This document shows, piece by piece, positions 1 through 10,551 of a stretch of 64,000 bases of DNA. Position 1 is the first letter of the stretch; the number at the start of each line of letters is the position of its first letter. The stretch comes from Euglena gracilis (lineage: Eukaryota > Euglenida > Euglenophyceae > Euglenales). The notes beneath the pieces are model-generated. The model searched no databases. It had not been told where the DNA came from and saw nothing but the letters and a program-made list of their open reading frames with translations. A program made the translations under genes and the position numbers. The stretch is taken from NCBI GenBank assembly GCA_039621445.1, contig CP154956.1, positions 33,577,437-33,641,436 of the forward strand, given 5' to 3'.

Positions 1-149
1 AAATGTACCGGGGCTCTGCATTTGCCATTCGAGGGAGTAGCGCCCCTCCACCTACAACAGCAGCAGGGTGAGATTCCCTGCCACGCTTTTGCGGGTTGAT
101 CCGGGGCCAATGTCCGCTCAACTTTACGGCAATTGTGTCAACAGATCAA

Positions 150-475
150 CCCGTACTTTCTGTATTTTTTTGTGTATTCATGCATTCTTTGTGTATCGAA
201 AATTTTTTTTGCATCCTGTGTATCGCCAAAATTTTTTATGTATCCATGTGTATCACAAAAAAGATTTCGTGTATCCCTGTGCACCTAGGTAGGATACACA
301 CTAAGGAGAGGTCTGATGGGATCTCTGTTCAGACCACTCATTAGTGTGCTTCCAAGATACACAGTAATACGCAAATTTTCTTTTGGAGATACAAAGGGGA
401 ACACAATTTTTTTCTGGTGATGCACAGGGGACACCAATTTTTTGCACACACAAATCCGATTTCGGGATACAAAAA
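150..475. repeat. Inverted cluster of GTGTATC boxes
   Basis: Short units of the form GTGTATC plus A/T runs repeat in forward orientation from about 150 to 295. They repeat in the opposite orientation (GATACAC) from about 355 to 475, around a centre holding CACACTAAGGAGAGG. The layout resembles the subterminal repeats of a non-autonomous DNA transposon. No protein is credible here; the reading frames are simple-sequence artefacts. Confidence 0.6.

Positions 476-477
<2 letters not shown>

Positions 478-523
<46 letters not shown>
478..523. repeat. (ATT)n microsatellite
   Basis: About 15 uninterrupted ATT units. Poly-Ile, poly-Tyr and poly-Leu reading frames through it are not genes. Confidence 0.95.
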
Positions 524-524
<1 letters not shown>

Positions 525-527
525 CAT

Positions 528-652
528 ATTATACGTATATATATGTATATATGTATATATATGTATATGTATATATGTGTATATATACATATATGTATAT
601 ATGTACATGTATATATATGCATATACATGTATATAGTATATAAATGTATGTA
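528..652. repeat. (TATATG)n-type microsatellite
   Basis: Imperfect alternating TA/TG repeat directly after the ATT array. From 653 to 930 I see only AT-rich sequence and nothing gene-like. Confidence 0.9.
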
Positions 653-934
653 TATATAGATATTGTTTATTTTGTTTTTTTTTTATTTTGTGTTTTGTGT
701 TTTGTATTTTTTTTTTAAAACAGGTGCAAAAAATCGACGGCATCGACAAAAGGAAAAAAAATAAAAGGTCAACTGAAAAATCAAAGGTCCATCAATTCTT
801 CCTCCTAGAGGCAGGCTCGCCGAATTGCCTCTTGGCATAAAAAAAAAATGTCACGCCCGCTCCCGCGAGGAAGTGAAAGAAGAAAACAACATTTGCTTCA
901 TGGCTGCGGAAGGAGGACAATTACAAATAACATA

Positions 935-1098
935 AAAATGGGGATACACAGGAATACAATTTTTTTTTTGGGATACACAGGGAAACACAAAAAAATTTAT
1001 GGTGATACACAGGGGAACACAAAACGTTTGTTTTTTGGCGGTACACAGTACACACAAAATTATTTTTGCCGACACACACACTAAGGATTGTTCTGTCT
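935..1098. repeat. Second cluster of GATACACAGG boxes
   Basis: Four units of GATACACAGG followed by an A- or T-rich spacer end in CACACACTAAGGATTG. This matches the motif at about 297, so the block is probably the other end of, or a second copy of, the element at 150-475. Confidence 0.55.
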
Positions 1099-1204
1099 CT
1101 GTTTCTTCAGAAACAGTAGGCAAAAGGAGGTCGGGTTTAGTTTTTATCGCTGGTCGTTTCTTAGAGAACGTCGACGGGAGGAGGGCAACGGAACAAGGTT
1201 GAAG

Positions 1205-1400
1205 TCGAAGGTCCAAAAAAGTGTGGTCACGAGTTGTTGGCAGTGATGGTCTTCGTGAATGCAATTCTCCTCGGAAATAACTCCAGTTGAACTCGTAGCA
1301 GTGAAATTCTTTCTCCCTGAGTTCGAAGGGCAGAATCAGGAATCAGCCAACTCCGGCAACAAAAAGCAGTAAGAAGCACCCCCGCGAGCACCAACTACAC
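1205..1400 (-). repeat. DIRS-like 5' terminal repeat and leader (minus)
   Basis: Read on the minus strand this aligns with the plus-strand start of DIRS copy C at 8,270-8,470. Both share TTGCCGGAGTTGGCTGATTC, then a leader with a CGAGTTCAACTGGA-type motif and CGAAGACCATCACT. It is therefore the 5' end of another copy facing left, with no Gag retained. Confidence 0.7.
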
Positions 1401-1544
1401 TCGGACTCCCTGCCAACTCGTTTCTGATTTCTTCGTCATTCTGGCGTTCAATCCTCCCTCTTTTGTGAAAGTTCTGGGAAAATTCCCGTCTGAGCACATG
1501 ACAGGTGTCCGCGTGAGAGACAGGTGTAACGAAATTATGAAGCG

Positions 1545-1967
1545 TCAAAAATTCTGTCTCAGAACGTTACCAATCTTCCCCCAAAAACGTTGTTGAAACT
1601 CTGGACAGTTTTGGTGTAAAATTCTGCCAACAAAAAGAAAATTCAGGCCTGTGACCTGTTGAATGTTGATGAATGAATTCTTTTGAAAATGAGGCAAAAA
1701 TCTGTTTATTTCTGCCTCATTTTCCAACATGCCCCTAAACGGGGTACGTAATAAAATTGGAACCTGGTAACCCAAAACAGTGCATTCCCCCATCATCCCT
1801 ACCTCTGCCCCCATCCCTGTGAGCAAATTTTGCACCAGGACAATCACAGATGGAAATTTTTCATGCGTTTCAACGGGAATTTCCAACACGCTTGCCTGAT
1901 GGGAAAGCAAAGGGGGTATTTTGTGTGAGGCTGTTACTTCAAAACAAACGGAAGAAATGTACACCAT
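1545..1967 (-). CDS. Hypothetical open frame, 140 codons
   Basis: I do not recognise this product. The frame has a fairly normal amino-acid mix, with a hydrophobic stretch near the middle (VIVLVQNLLTG). It lies just upstream of the terminal repeat at 1,205-1,400, in a region of retroelement debris. No splice sites, domain or start context support it, so it may be chance or eroded element coding sequence. Confidence 0.15.
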   Translation of the reverse strand: MVYISSVCFEVTASHKIPPLLSHQASVLEIPVETHEKFPSVIVLVQNLLTGMGAEVGMMGECTVLGYQVPILLRTPFRGMLENEAEINRFLPHFQKNSFINIQQVTGLNFLFVGRILHQNCPEFQQRFWGKIGNVLRQNF

Positions 1968-2092
1968 TCAGGGGAAAAACAAAAATGGAGCGAGGGGGGT
2001 AAAAACTGTTGCTCCCCCCACCTCTTGGCCTAGGTTACCCAGGGAGGGAGCAACTGGGGAGAGAAAATAAAAATTTACAAAGACCAACCTGC

Positions 2093-2650
2093 TCACGTCT
2101 CTCTGTCCCAACCCAGGCCTTCTCGTTTCCTCAGGTTCCAACCGCTCCTTCTGAGAAAATCACAACCGTGCTCCCAACCTAGAGCTTGGTCCCAACCCAT
2201 AGCTTCTGGGTGAGGTGCTCGTCGCGCCTGCTCCTGGACCACCTGCACCGTCTCCAAAGCGGTGCGGTGGAGTGGGCCCCCAGACGCCGCCACCACAGGG
2301 ACGCTGGGGTTGGGGTCTCCCTTCCCAGGGTGTGAAAACAAAATTTGCGGCAAGTGATTTGGCAGGGGGAAAAAACTGTCAACGTTGACTCCCTTCCGCA
2401 ATAAACTTTGTGTCCGTTTGAATATCTTGTGACCCTCCAATTGAGAAATGCTTTGCTCAATCCCAATAACCAAAGTAAAAATTTCTACAAATTCTTGATT
2501 ATTCAGCAAAGCTGCCTGAAATGACGTTTGATTTGAGTTTTCCAAACCAAAAACTGGCAATTTTTCGTCAAAAAGTTCTTGCCTTTTGGCGCTGTTGTCC
2601 AAAGCTAATTTGAGCTGGAATCCCGTTGAATTTTGACCACTTTTGAACAA
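2093..2650 (-). CDS. Hypothetical open frame with a GC-rich, exon-like segment
   Basis: The 185-codon minus frame has an AT-rich first half and a GC-rich second half at about 2,200-2,310. The GC jump is of the kind seen at the P450 and OTU exons of this window, so that part could be a genuine exon. No domain is recognised and no partner exon was found nearby. Confidence 0.2.
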   Translation of the reverse strand: MFKSGQNSTGFQLKLALDNSAKRQELFDEKLPVFGLENSNQTSFQAALLNNQEFVEIFTLVIGIEQSISQLEGHKIFKRTQSLLRKGVNVDSFFPLPNHLPQILFSHPGKGDPNPSVPVVAASGGPLHRTALETVQVVQEQARRAPHPEAMGWDQALGWEHGCDFLRRSGWNLRKREGLGWDRET

Positions 2651-3289
2651 GTTAGTTTCTATTTTTTTTTGATCTGGGGGATCTGAAGTATTTTACAACT
2701 TTGCCAAGGGAAATTGAAAACATTCTTCGCCAAGCAGGGTATATTTTAATAATACAGAGCCTGGATCTGTCACAATCGGACGGCTGTGTATGGGCACAGC
2801 CTGAAGATCGTGGTAGATCCTAAGAGGAGTCGTAATACGACTCATGATCTCTTTTCCTCGCAGGTGGTATTCTTTGTTTTCTTCACATTTTGACTGATTC
2901 CAAGTGAAAGGAAAATCCTCAGAACAAGCCGAACACGACTGTGAAGGAAAATACTTTCACAGCACCTTGTCTTGTGCTGTGCATTAGTACAGGAGAATTG
3001 GGACAAAGTGATACTTCTTGTGAATCCAGTTTTACCTTACCTAACTAGGTGCTCACCAGGGAAAGCAAAACGGACTTTTGGGGCAAAATAATTTTTTTTG
3101 ACGAGCACTCCTGGACTACCAGCTATTGCAATTGTTAAATCAGCAGCCCAAACATTTTATAAACTCATTTATTTGCATCCACAGGCAACAAGAAACTTCC
3201 ACAATTTGTGAACCTGGGGGGGGGGAAATTACATGGGTGAAAAAGGTAGCGAAAGGGGGGGGATTTCACTAATTCAGGTGCGCAGGCGC
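2651..3289. other. Non-coding stretch
   Basis: Unique-looking AT-rich sequence with a short G tract near 3,217. I see no gene, tandem repeat or inverted repeat here. Confidence 0.5.
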
Positions 3290-3545
3290 CAGGCCGCCTT
3301 CCGCCGCCCACATACCATTGCTTCTATCGCCAAAGAATTTTTGACCAAACAGGGGGTACCCCCCCAGGTTTGGGGACCCCACTCCACCAGAAGGTGTTGG
3401 TTTGCTCAAAAAAATTGGCCTTTCTGCCCAAGCAGTTTGTGAAATTGGTCAATGGAAGGGGGTGGAGGCTTTCACGGCCCACTATCAAAGACTTGGTGCA
3501 CAAGGTGCTTTGGAGTGTTCCCTGGCCCCCCTTTTTCAGTGCACA
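3290..3545 (+). pseudogene. DIRS tyrosine recombinase C-terminal remnant
   Basis: The translation contains a helix like SIAKEFLTKQGV, then the catalytic HxxR box as PHSTR. After a one-base frameshift it continues as IGQWKGVEAFTAHYQRLGA, which holds the tyrosine nucleophile. The order matches the recombinases of copies A and C. DIRS recombinases integrate circular DNA without target-site duplication. Only the last third of the domain remains, so it is inactive. Confidence 0.8.
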
Positions 3546-3680
3546 ATCTGGCCTCACAATGGCAAAGAGCGGAGCCTGAGGTGTCGCGTACTCCCTCCCT
3601 CCCAAGCCGAAAAGGAAGGAAAGGACACCGAGGGCGAAGGACAAAGACATTGTGAGCCCGACCCCCCCACCCATATGAGA
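3546..3680 (+). repeat. DIRS-like 3' terminal repeat remnant
   Basis: Directly after the recombinase remnant come GCGGAGCCTGAGGTGTC, AGGGCGAAGGACAAAGACAT and TGTGAGCCCGACCCCCCC. The same order occurs at 19,570-19,710 and, in part, after copy C. This confirms the remnant's element type. From 3,681 to 4,500 I see only G tracts near 3,720-3,745 and unassigned sequence. Confidence 0.65.
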
Positions 3681-4509
3681 AAATTTATCTTCAAACGTCC
3701 TCGGTCAGAGGATGGGGGCCGGGGGGGGGAGGCGGGGGGGGGGGACCGTGTATCAGGCAGCCATTCTGCCATGACACTGTGTACCAGATACAATGGGCTA
3801 CGGCCTACAATCTGGCCACGGCCGGGCTGTACACAGTGGCATGGATAAACATAATACAAAGAGAGAATCTCAGAAGCTAGCGAAAGCTTAGCGAACGTAA
3901 CTGGTTACTCAATCAAGGTTACAGGGTTTGGTGCTTTGCAATTACATTTCAGAATCTGTCCGCGAAGTCCATTTTGAATAGAGATTTTTTTCTCTATTTG
4001 GCAAAGCTCGAAGGAGCATAAAGTACTTCCATACAATGGACTGCGGTCCCCACAATTCTCTTTGCTTTTATTGCTTTGCAATCAAAATGGGGAAGGTAAA
4101 CAAATTTAATTGTTACACCCCCCTCGGGCTTTTCGGGTGGAAACATTAAGTGGAAAAGCCGGGGTGGGACGTACACTTGGTAGCAGAAGAGGTTTAACGG
4201 TCGAAAGACCAAAGCTCAACTCAGAAAAAGGTGCGTACACACAGGCGAGGTGTCTCAGGGGCAAAAGCAGTTACGGCCGCACCGTAAAGCCTCTGAGCCC
4301 CCACCTTTGTTTCCATTTTTAGGGGTTTTTACACAAGTTTTTTTTACAATATTCACAATTTTCGTAAATTTCACAAAAAAATTCCCAACTTTTCGTCAAA
4401 AATGCAACGCATAAATGCGAACAATGGAGACACACCTATTAACTATGCTTGTTAATAGGTTCGCTTCGTGGACCGCAGAATGCAGACGAAGTCGCTACGG
4501 CGACAGATA

Positions 4510-4812
4510 ATTTTTCGTCACAAGGTACAAGGGGCGGATGTAAAATTTTTTTTACTACGAGGGGCAGACGCCCAAACCGCTTCGGCGGTTCCTTCCCCAC
4601 AACTGGATCGTTGAACCCAAGACGCTTCTGCGGCAAACCCCATACCGCAAGCCGCTTCGGCGGTAGCCCCGTCCAATGGTCTTCGGACCCAAGCCCGTTC
4701 GGCGGTGCCCCCCCCCCAAGGGTATTCGGACCCAAGCCGCTTCGGCAGTGCCCCCCCCCTCCTAGGGTCTTCGGACTCAAGCCGCTTTGGCGGTGCCCCC
4801 TCCCTGGCCAGG
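4510..4812. repeat. Tandem repeat with GCCGCTTCGGC hairpins
   Basis: A unit of roughly 40-45 bases repeats about six times. Each unit contains CCCAAGCCGCTTCGGCGGT, or a close variant, followed by a C tract of variable length and a TCTTCGGAC-type motif. GCCG-CTT-CGGC can form a four-pair stem with a three-base loop. Proline/glycine-rich reading frames on both strands are by-products of the repeat. Confidence 0.75.
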
Positions 4813-6115
4813 TGGCTCCACTGGGAAGCTTCAGGGTCGATGGGTGCATTGCAATGTGCTGGGGACAAATTAGGGGCATTGTATGCAACCCCCCTGGTGA
4901 ATAGTTTTAAAATTCCTGCCCAGGCTGGAACTGTTCCCCGAGCAAAGTTTTTGTGGTCATACCTTTCTTGGATTCATCCAAGTGGTGGCCCCAGATAATA
5001 GAGATGAAAGTTCCCAAGAATCCCCTGCAAAAAAACCACCCCCTTCAGAGGCCCCTTCACCAGTTGCAAGAGGAGGTAGTGCCACCCCCAGGTTGACACA
5101 TCTTTTCATGCATTTGCTCAGGCAAAATGTGGACGGGCACTTGTTTTGGAAAAATTTGGACACGTACAAAATAAAACCATTCACAATTTCCTGGGTAAAA
5201 ACCAAGTTTAAAAAATTTCAAAGTGCTTTCACCAGATTTTTTTGTACCGGGACAAAAGGGAATGGAATCTCAATCCACCAAACCCTGTGATCAGAATAAT
5301 AGCCCTGTATGCAGTACGGGTATGAGCCTTGGATAATTGGAATGACTGGATTAATGCTTCAGACACTTGGTCCGTAGTGGCTTGGGGAGGGGGGGGGTAC
5401 CGCCATTCTCTCAAAAATCACAATAGAAGATATGTGTGTGGTCCGAGGGTGCCTGCCTCAAGGTTGGGTCCCAAGAGAGCCAAAGGGGCCACGAAGGGCC
5501 GCGACGGGAATCCAAGGCGCCCAAGGGACTTTTTAGGCCCCCGTGGCCCCCAAAGAGGCCCAAATCCCCATCTTGATCATTGCAAGTGGAACCCAAGGGT
5601 GGGTAAAGTAGGGGGAAGGTTGATAAGGGCCAATAGGCAACCCCTAAGGGATGTGTAAGCCCCTCCGGGCTTAGCAAGCGCACCACCTTGGTGAGCGCTT
5701 GGAGGGCGCAATTCACTGAGGATGCACATTGTATACTATGTATCCCCCCACCTGTAGCTTCCCCAAAATTGCAATTTGCAGAGGGCTCTGTTCTTTGTGA
5801 CACTTCAATTGTATTTTCTCTGTGCCAAGTGTTCAATTACAAATCAAATTACAAGAGGCAATCCAATTGAGAAATAACAAAGATATGTCATTTTTCAATT
5901 CAGCCTGCGCCTTCGCCAACACTCACCTGCACCCCATTTTTCCGCCACTACTCACAAGTGGAGCCTAAGAGGGAAATACAAACCGGGTGGGCACAACGGG
6001 CTCAAATTTCAACGATCCTACGCAGGTTGCGCCACCAGCATGCATGGGGCATTCTGGGAAACCCTCCCCATCCTCTTGGAAACCCTAACAAGCCTCCTTT
6101 CTCTCTGATATTTGT
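4813..6115. other. Unassigned sequence
   Basis: No gene, clear repeat or paralogue within the window was recognised. Reading frames of up to 141 codons around 5,400-5,840 lack domains, splice sites and codon bias. Confidence 0.4.
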
Positions 6116-6117
6116 AA

Positions 6118-6345
6118 CCCCCACCCAAATAACACCCCCCCCTCCCCGGTGTGTTATTTGGGCACCTGAACTGGGGCCCCAGGGGGGGTATGTTATTTGG
6201 GGGGTGTTATTTTTTACATGGAAAACCAAAGGAAAACAGGGGGGGGTGTTATTTGGGCGCTCGAAATCGGCCCCCAAGGGGGGTGTGTTTTTTTTGGGGG
6301 GGGGGTGTTATTTGGGGGGGTGTTCTTTGGGCAGGGGTTTCCACT
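6118..6345 (+). mobile_element. GTGTTATTTGG-box element, copy 1
   Basis: A non-coding element with several boxes of GTGTTATTTGG followed by G tracts, plus one inverted box (AAATAACACC) at its left end. It shares TACATGGAAAACCAAAGGAA and GGGCAC(C/T)(T/C)GAACTGGGGCCCC with 57,345-57,520. Two similar copies 51 kb apart argue for a short non-autonomous transposon. Confidence 0.65.
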
Positions 6346-6593
6346 ACGTGCACAACTCATTTCTGCTGACGAGTCTCTGTAAGATCTTCTTATTTGGCAC
6401 AAGTCAAACGTACCACAACTGTGTTGGTCAGGTTCTCCCTACAACAAAGTTAGGCTTAAGTGCCTGACATTCCACAAGTGGAAGAGTGTTGTGTCTGTAC
6501 CTCAATGTTCATATTGCCGCTACAGGTCTATTCGTCACACCTCGGGGTCCCCTTTTAATTAAAAACCCCCCTCCTATAAAGCCAGCAGTGCAG

Positions 6594-6660
6594 ATACAGT
6601 TGCTTCAATCACAAAATACTTTTTGACCAAACATGCGGTATCCCCTCAGGTGTGGGGTTG
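6594..6660 (+). pseudogene. DIRS recombinase fragment
   Basis: The translation SITKYFLTKHAVSPQVWG aligns with the helix just before the HSTR box of the remnant at 3,311-3,375, then hits a stop. Only about 20 codons survive. Confidence 0.6.
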
Positions 6661-6662
6661 AG

Positions 6663-6800
6663 GTGCAGGAGATGCTCATCAGCCAATTCCGACGACGAGG
6701 CAGTAAGCAGGACCTCGTAAACCAACGCTGCAGAACAGTCCACGCAGCAAGCTGGCGAACAGGGCATGACCGCGCAACATACTAGAGCTTTCGCACTCGG
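6663..6800 (+). repeat. DIRS-like terminal repeat fragment
   Basis: Contains CATCAGCCAATTCCGACGAC, then GGCAGTAAGCAGG and GGCGAACAGGGCATGACC. This parallels TCAGCCAACTCCGGC and GCGAGCAAGGCATGGCC at 19,487-19,575. Confidence 0.55.
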
Positions 6801-6969
6801 TGTCCCTTACTACACGGTCGATTTTTCTTGAGGGAGGGACCCACTCCTTCTGCATTTCCCTGCTGAATTTTTGGACTCCCTTCACTATTTGCTTCATTCG
6901 TCAAACTTGAAATTCCTTACCGAAGCCGACGAAGGAAGGCGTCGCTGCAGGACTGAACGCTTGCTCTTG

Positions 6970-7665
6970 CTACCTCAACACTGCACGAAATGCATATGCT
7001 GCAGCTTTCTTACTTCCAGAGGTTGGTTCGGCTCCATTGTAGAGAAAGTGTACCGTTAACTTTTTCCAGATATGCCAGTTTCTGGGAACTGTTAAGCAAT
7101 TGAACAGATGATCTGCACCACTCTCTGCAATGTCTCTGTCAGACCTTAGAAAACGTTTGATTATTTGTTGGAGGTTGTCAGCCCTCCACACGGAGGTTGA
7201 TCTGGCCAGAACACAACGAAAAATGAGTTTTGTCGGGGACAAAATTTTCATCTTGTTGCAAAAAAAAGGGTGGCCACAACCCAGATGGGAGGAAGTTTTG
7301 AATCTCCCACACACCGCTCTCACCAGCCCCTGGAATTTACTAAAAGAATATGAGGGCACAAGCCCACATGGTTTGACACAAAAATACATTGCTGTGGTCT
7401 TTGGATGGGAAAAGACCTTTGAGCTCAGACAGAGTGAATTACCTCACCAAAGAAATTCTACAAGAGGGGGGGGGTGGGCACCACCATTGGACACCCCACA
7501 GCACCAGAGGGGCTGGGGTTTTTTGGTGGAAGAATGCTGGTTTGCAAGTGGAGGAAGTCAAGCATCTGGGCCAGTGGAAAACTTTTTGGGCCTTCCGGGC
7601 TCTTTTTTTTTGGCTGGGGGTCGTATCAAAGTTCAAAAATAATGACCCAAAGGGGGGTTTGCAGT
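6970..7665 (+). pseudogene. DIRS tyrosine recombinase, decayed copy D
   Basis: The copy begins at the same place as copy C (CTCAACACTGCACGAAATGC) and follows it to the domain end. LRKRLIICWRLSALH, VDLARTQRK, LWSLDGKRPL and the box PHSTRGAGV are recognisable, but spread over three frames. At the nucleophile position copy C reads FQAHYLRLG, whereas this copy reads FRALFFWLG, so the catalytic tyrosine is gone. Frameshifts fall at G or A runs. It cannot encode an active enzyme. Confidence 0.85.
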
Positions 7666-7667
7666 AC

Positions 7668-7990
7668 CTCTCGCAGTGCTGAGCCTGACTGGTCCCGGAT
7701 TCCCACGACACAGGACGGGGGCAGTTGCAAAGAAGGTGGCCAGTCCATTCGTCCACACAGAAAAGCGCAAGAAAACAACAGACATCCCAGCAAGAAAGGG
7801 GACTCCCCACCAGGCACCCATGTGCGAGCGGGGGGCACGAGGGTTCAGCATACCAAAGTACCGGAGGGGCATCGTCATCGCCAGACCAGGTAAGAAAGCC
7901 ACAGCCAGAAGCACCCCGACATCAAAACGCCGCACCCGGCAAAGAAATCAGGGCCTCGCAATCTTCTTGCGCTCCGACTTCCTGATGCCT
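7668..7990 (+). repeat. 3' terminal repeat of DIRS copy D
   Basis: Follows the recombinase with CTCGCAGTGCTGAGCCTGAC, CATCGTCATCGCCAGACCAG and GCCAGAAGCACCCC. The order matches the terminal repeat at 19,600-20,050. From 7,990 to 8,235 is similar GC-rich repeat debris. Confidence 0.6.
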
Positions 7991-8234
7991 TGGGAGTCCG
8001 AGAGCCATGCGCCGCTCCGTGTGCCATGCGAGGTGCACAGGCGAGGCGAGGCACCACACCGGGGTGTTATCCAAAAAAAAGGGGGCCGACACCCTGGAAT
8101 TCGATGGCTCCACAAGGGCCCGCCCGACACCAGCCACCGCCCCCACACCACCGCATGAACCGGCGCGAAGGGCAGTGCGGTGGCAGCCCAGCCACAGGTA
8201 GAAGCAGGGCTTGTGCTGCTCGACCATTCGGGCT

Positions 8235-8350
8235 CCGCACTGCGAGATGGTGAGGTCCTGATTTCCTTGCCGGCTGTTCTGTTCTGGTGTGTTTGTGCGT
8301 GCGCGGGGGGTGCGTCTTACTGCTTTTTGTTGCCGGAGTTGGCTGATTCC
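8235..8350 (+). repeat. 5' terminal repeat of DIRS copy C
   Basis: CACTGCGAGATGGTGAGGTC, CCTTGCCGGCTGTTCTG and TTGTTGCCGGAGTTGGCTGA run directly into the leader and Gag of copy C. Inverted equivalents stand before copy A (16,845-16,994) and copy B (19,485-20,060). This supports inverted terminal repeats, as in the DIRS group. Confidence 0.7.
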
Positions 8351-8448
8351 TATTTCTGCCCTTCGACCTCAAGGAGAAAGAGTTTTACTTTTACGAGTTC
8401 AAGTGGAATTATTTTACGAGGAGTCCTACTTTCCCGAAGACCATCACT

Positions 8449-9219
8449 TTGACCAACTGGTGGACCGAACTTTTTCGGAACTTCAACTTCCTGACGGAAG
8501 AATTCAACTCTTCGAGTTCAACTGGAATTATTCCCAGAAGTATTGCAATTGCCACAACAGAGATCAACAACTGGACTTCCATGAAAAATGAATTTCAAAG
8601 AAACTCTGAATTTCAAGAAGACCTTCAAAGAACTTCCAGGAAGTCAGCTGAAGCTGGGGAAGGTAGAGACACAGCAGCAGCTGCAGAAGCTGGAGGGGCG
8701 GCAGCAGCACACCGGTCCGTGGCTATCGCAACCCCCCACCCCCCAGAGCATCAGCGGTTTCAAAATCCCCCTCTCAACACGAGAATGGCCATGGAACATG
8801 GACAACTGTGGTCAGGAGGACAAGAAGACAGAAGGGGAATACCATCACAAGGTCCAACAGACTCCCCCCTTTTTCTCTGCCCCCCCCCCCCTTCCAGGGA
8901 AAAAGCAAAGGCTATGGCAGCCTCTCAAGAAATATCAGAAATCCAAAGGATTCAAATCAAAATCAAGGCTATGGCAGCCATGATTGGAAGGGCCTGGGGC
9001 CCAGAATCATGGCTATGGCAGCCATCATCCAAGAGGGCAGTGGGCCCAAGTGCAAGGCTATGGCAGCCTGTGTCCAAACCTGGACAGATCCCACTGGGGA
9101 AAGGTATGTCCAACGTACCCCACAGCTCATCTCTTACCAAAATAAATCTCAAATCTGGCCCGCGCTCACACCCCCCTTCCCAAAAACAATTGCCAGGCAA
9201 TTGTCGAAAACGGAAGTAA
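8449..9219 (+). pseudogene. Gag-like region of DIRS copy C
   Basis: The translation is Gln-, Ser- and Ala-rich and carries repeats of GYGS or AMAA, depending on frame. They come from the DNA word GGCTATGGCAGCC near 8,910, 8,968, 9,011 and 9,057. Copies A and B carry the same kind of Gly/aromatic repeat at the end of Gag. No CCHC zinc knuckle is seen. Several frame switches show decay. The leader before it contains two copies of CGAGTTCAA(G/C)TGGAATTATT. Confidence 0.6.
9130..9167 (+). repeat. 38-base direct repeat, left copy
   Basis: Begins TCTCTTACCAAAATAAATCT and ends GGCCCGCGCTC. It is identical over 38 bases to 10,511-10,548. The pair brackets 1.34 kb of sequence unlike the rest of the element. 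Confidence 0.95.
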
Positions 9220-10510
9220 AAAATGAGCGGGCCGGAGATAAAAATTCAACACACACACACACACACGCAGCAGCGACATGGAAAAGTGACGAATGGCGGT
9301 TCTCGAATTTAAATTGCCAAATCTTCGAATCCACAGATAATTGTAAACATGTCCAAATCCACAGATAAATACCATGTGGGGCCCGCCTACCTCCACCCCA
9401 GCCTTTCCACCTTAGAGAGCCATGTCGTACGACCTACCCCGTACAACATGACCCCCCATGGGGTCCAGCCGGGGCTTCGGCGACCCCCGCCGAGCCAAAC
9501 CGGAGCAGAGCCCCCTTGAAGCGGCCCAGCACCGGACGGGGAGGCGGCACACACCACAGCCATCACAGCAGCAACAGGTTGACGAACTTGAAGATGATCA
9601 CCAGATGTGCATTTGTAGGGCTGTTGCACAACCCTGATCACTGTTTTTTACGAGGTCAGGCTCCTCGCGCCGAAATCTCCAGGGGGAACTTGACCAATGA
9701 CGTTGAAACTTGACATCTTGAACTTGGGAACTTGAAATCTTGGACATCACACCTTGGATCCTCCACAGATTCACCTTGGGAACTTGGAATCTTGGAAATG
9801 ATGACGGAACTCCTTCACAGATTGACCTTGGGAAATTGAAATCTTGACATGACAACTTTCTTCCACCACAGATTCCTTGGGATCTTGAAGTTGAACTTGA
9901 CATCTTGACTTGAACTTGACCCTGAAATGACATCTTGACAGACATTTTGGAGATTGAGATAGATTATTGATGATGATGGCGGGCTGTGACTGACATTCGT
10001 CTGTCCTTCAGCCCAGGCTCCAACCAAGATCCACAGCAGCACCAACTCCAGGATCACCTGCTGCTAGCTTGATCTGGAGAGTTGATCATGGTGGCCCAAC
10101 ACAGCATCTCACTGTGTGCCAACTGATGCCTTCCTCTGCCTTGTCCCCCTTCTGCTGCTGAGCTGGCCTGCCACTTCCATGCCTTTTCACTTCTGAGTAT
10201 CCCCCGGCTCCACAGGTACGTTTGTACGGGGCTTTTCTGCACTGCAAATCTCATACAAGTTTGTGCAAGTTGGGGGATGGTCCAGTGTGTACAGTTAATT
10301 TCACCATATCAGACTTCTGGCCAATTCCAACTTTTCAGCCTTCAGGGGTCTTCTTCCCAAGCTTCCCCACACAGCACCCCAGAAGACAAGACTTGATACT
10401 TTGAATCCAGTTCAGAGTCCCACGCAAACTTGTACACTGTTTGCCAGCTTGCCTGTGAAAAATGTAATTCCCCAAAATCGCTGTGAGGCAATGCTTAATT
10501 TCTGCTGGCC
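9168..10510. other. Insertion or rearranged segment inside DIRS copy C
   Basis: This replaces the reverse-transcriptase core expected between Gag and RNase H. It holds a short (CA)n at 9,250-9,267, a tandem repeat at 9,720-9,930 and no recognisable gene. Identical 38-base flanks suggest either a target duplication or recombination between two copies. Confidence 0.6.
9720..9930. repeat. Tandem repeat, period about 55 bases
   Basis: Three or more degenerate units contain CCACAGATT, then (A)CCTTGGGA, then AATCTTG. The CACAGATT words lie near 9,763, 9,818 and 9,868. Confidence 0.7.
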
Positions 10511-10548
10511 TCTCTTACCAAAATAAATCTCAAATCTGGCCCGCGCTC
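10511..10548 (+). repeat. 38-base direct repeat, right copy
   Basis: Exact partner of 9,130-9,167. Recognisable DIRS coding sequence (RNase H) resumes immediately after it. Confidence 0.95.
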
Positions 10549-10551
10549 TCA

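Noticed and set aside
341-659. Poly-Ile/Tyr/Leu small proteins
   Set aside because: They are frames of the ATT and TATATG microsatellites.
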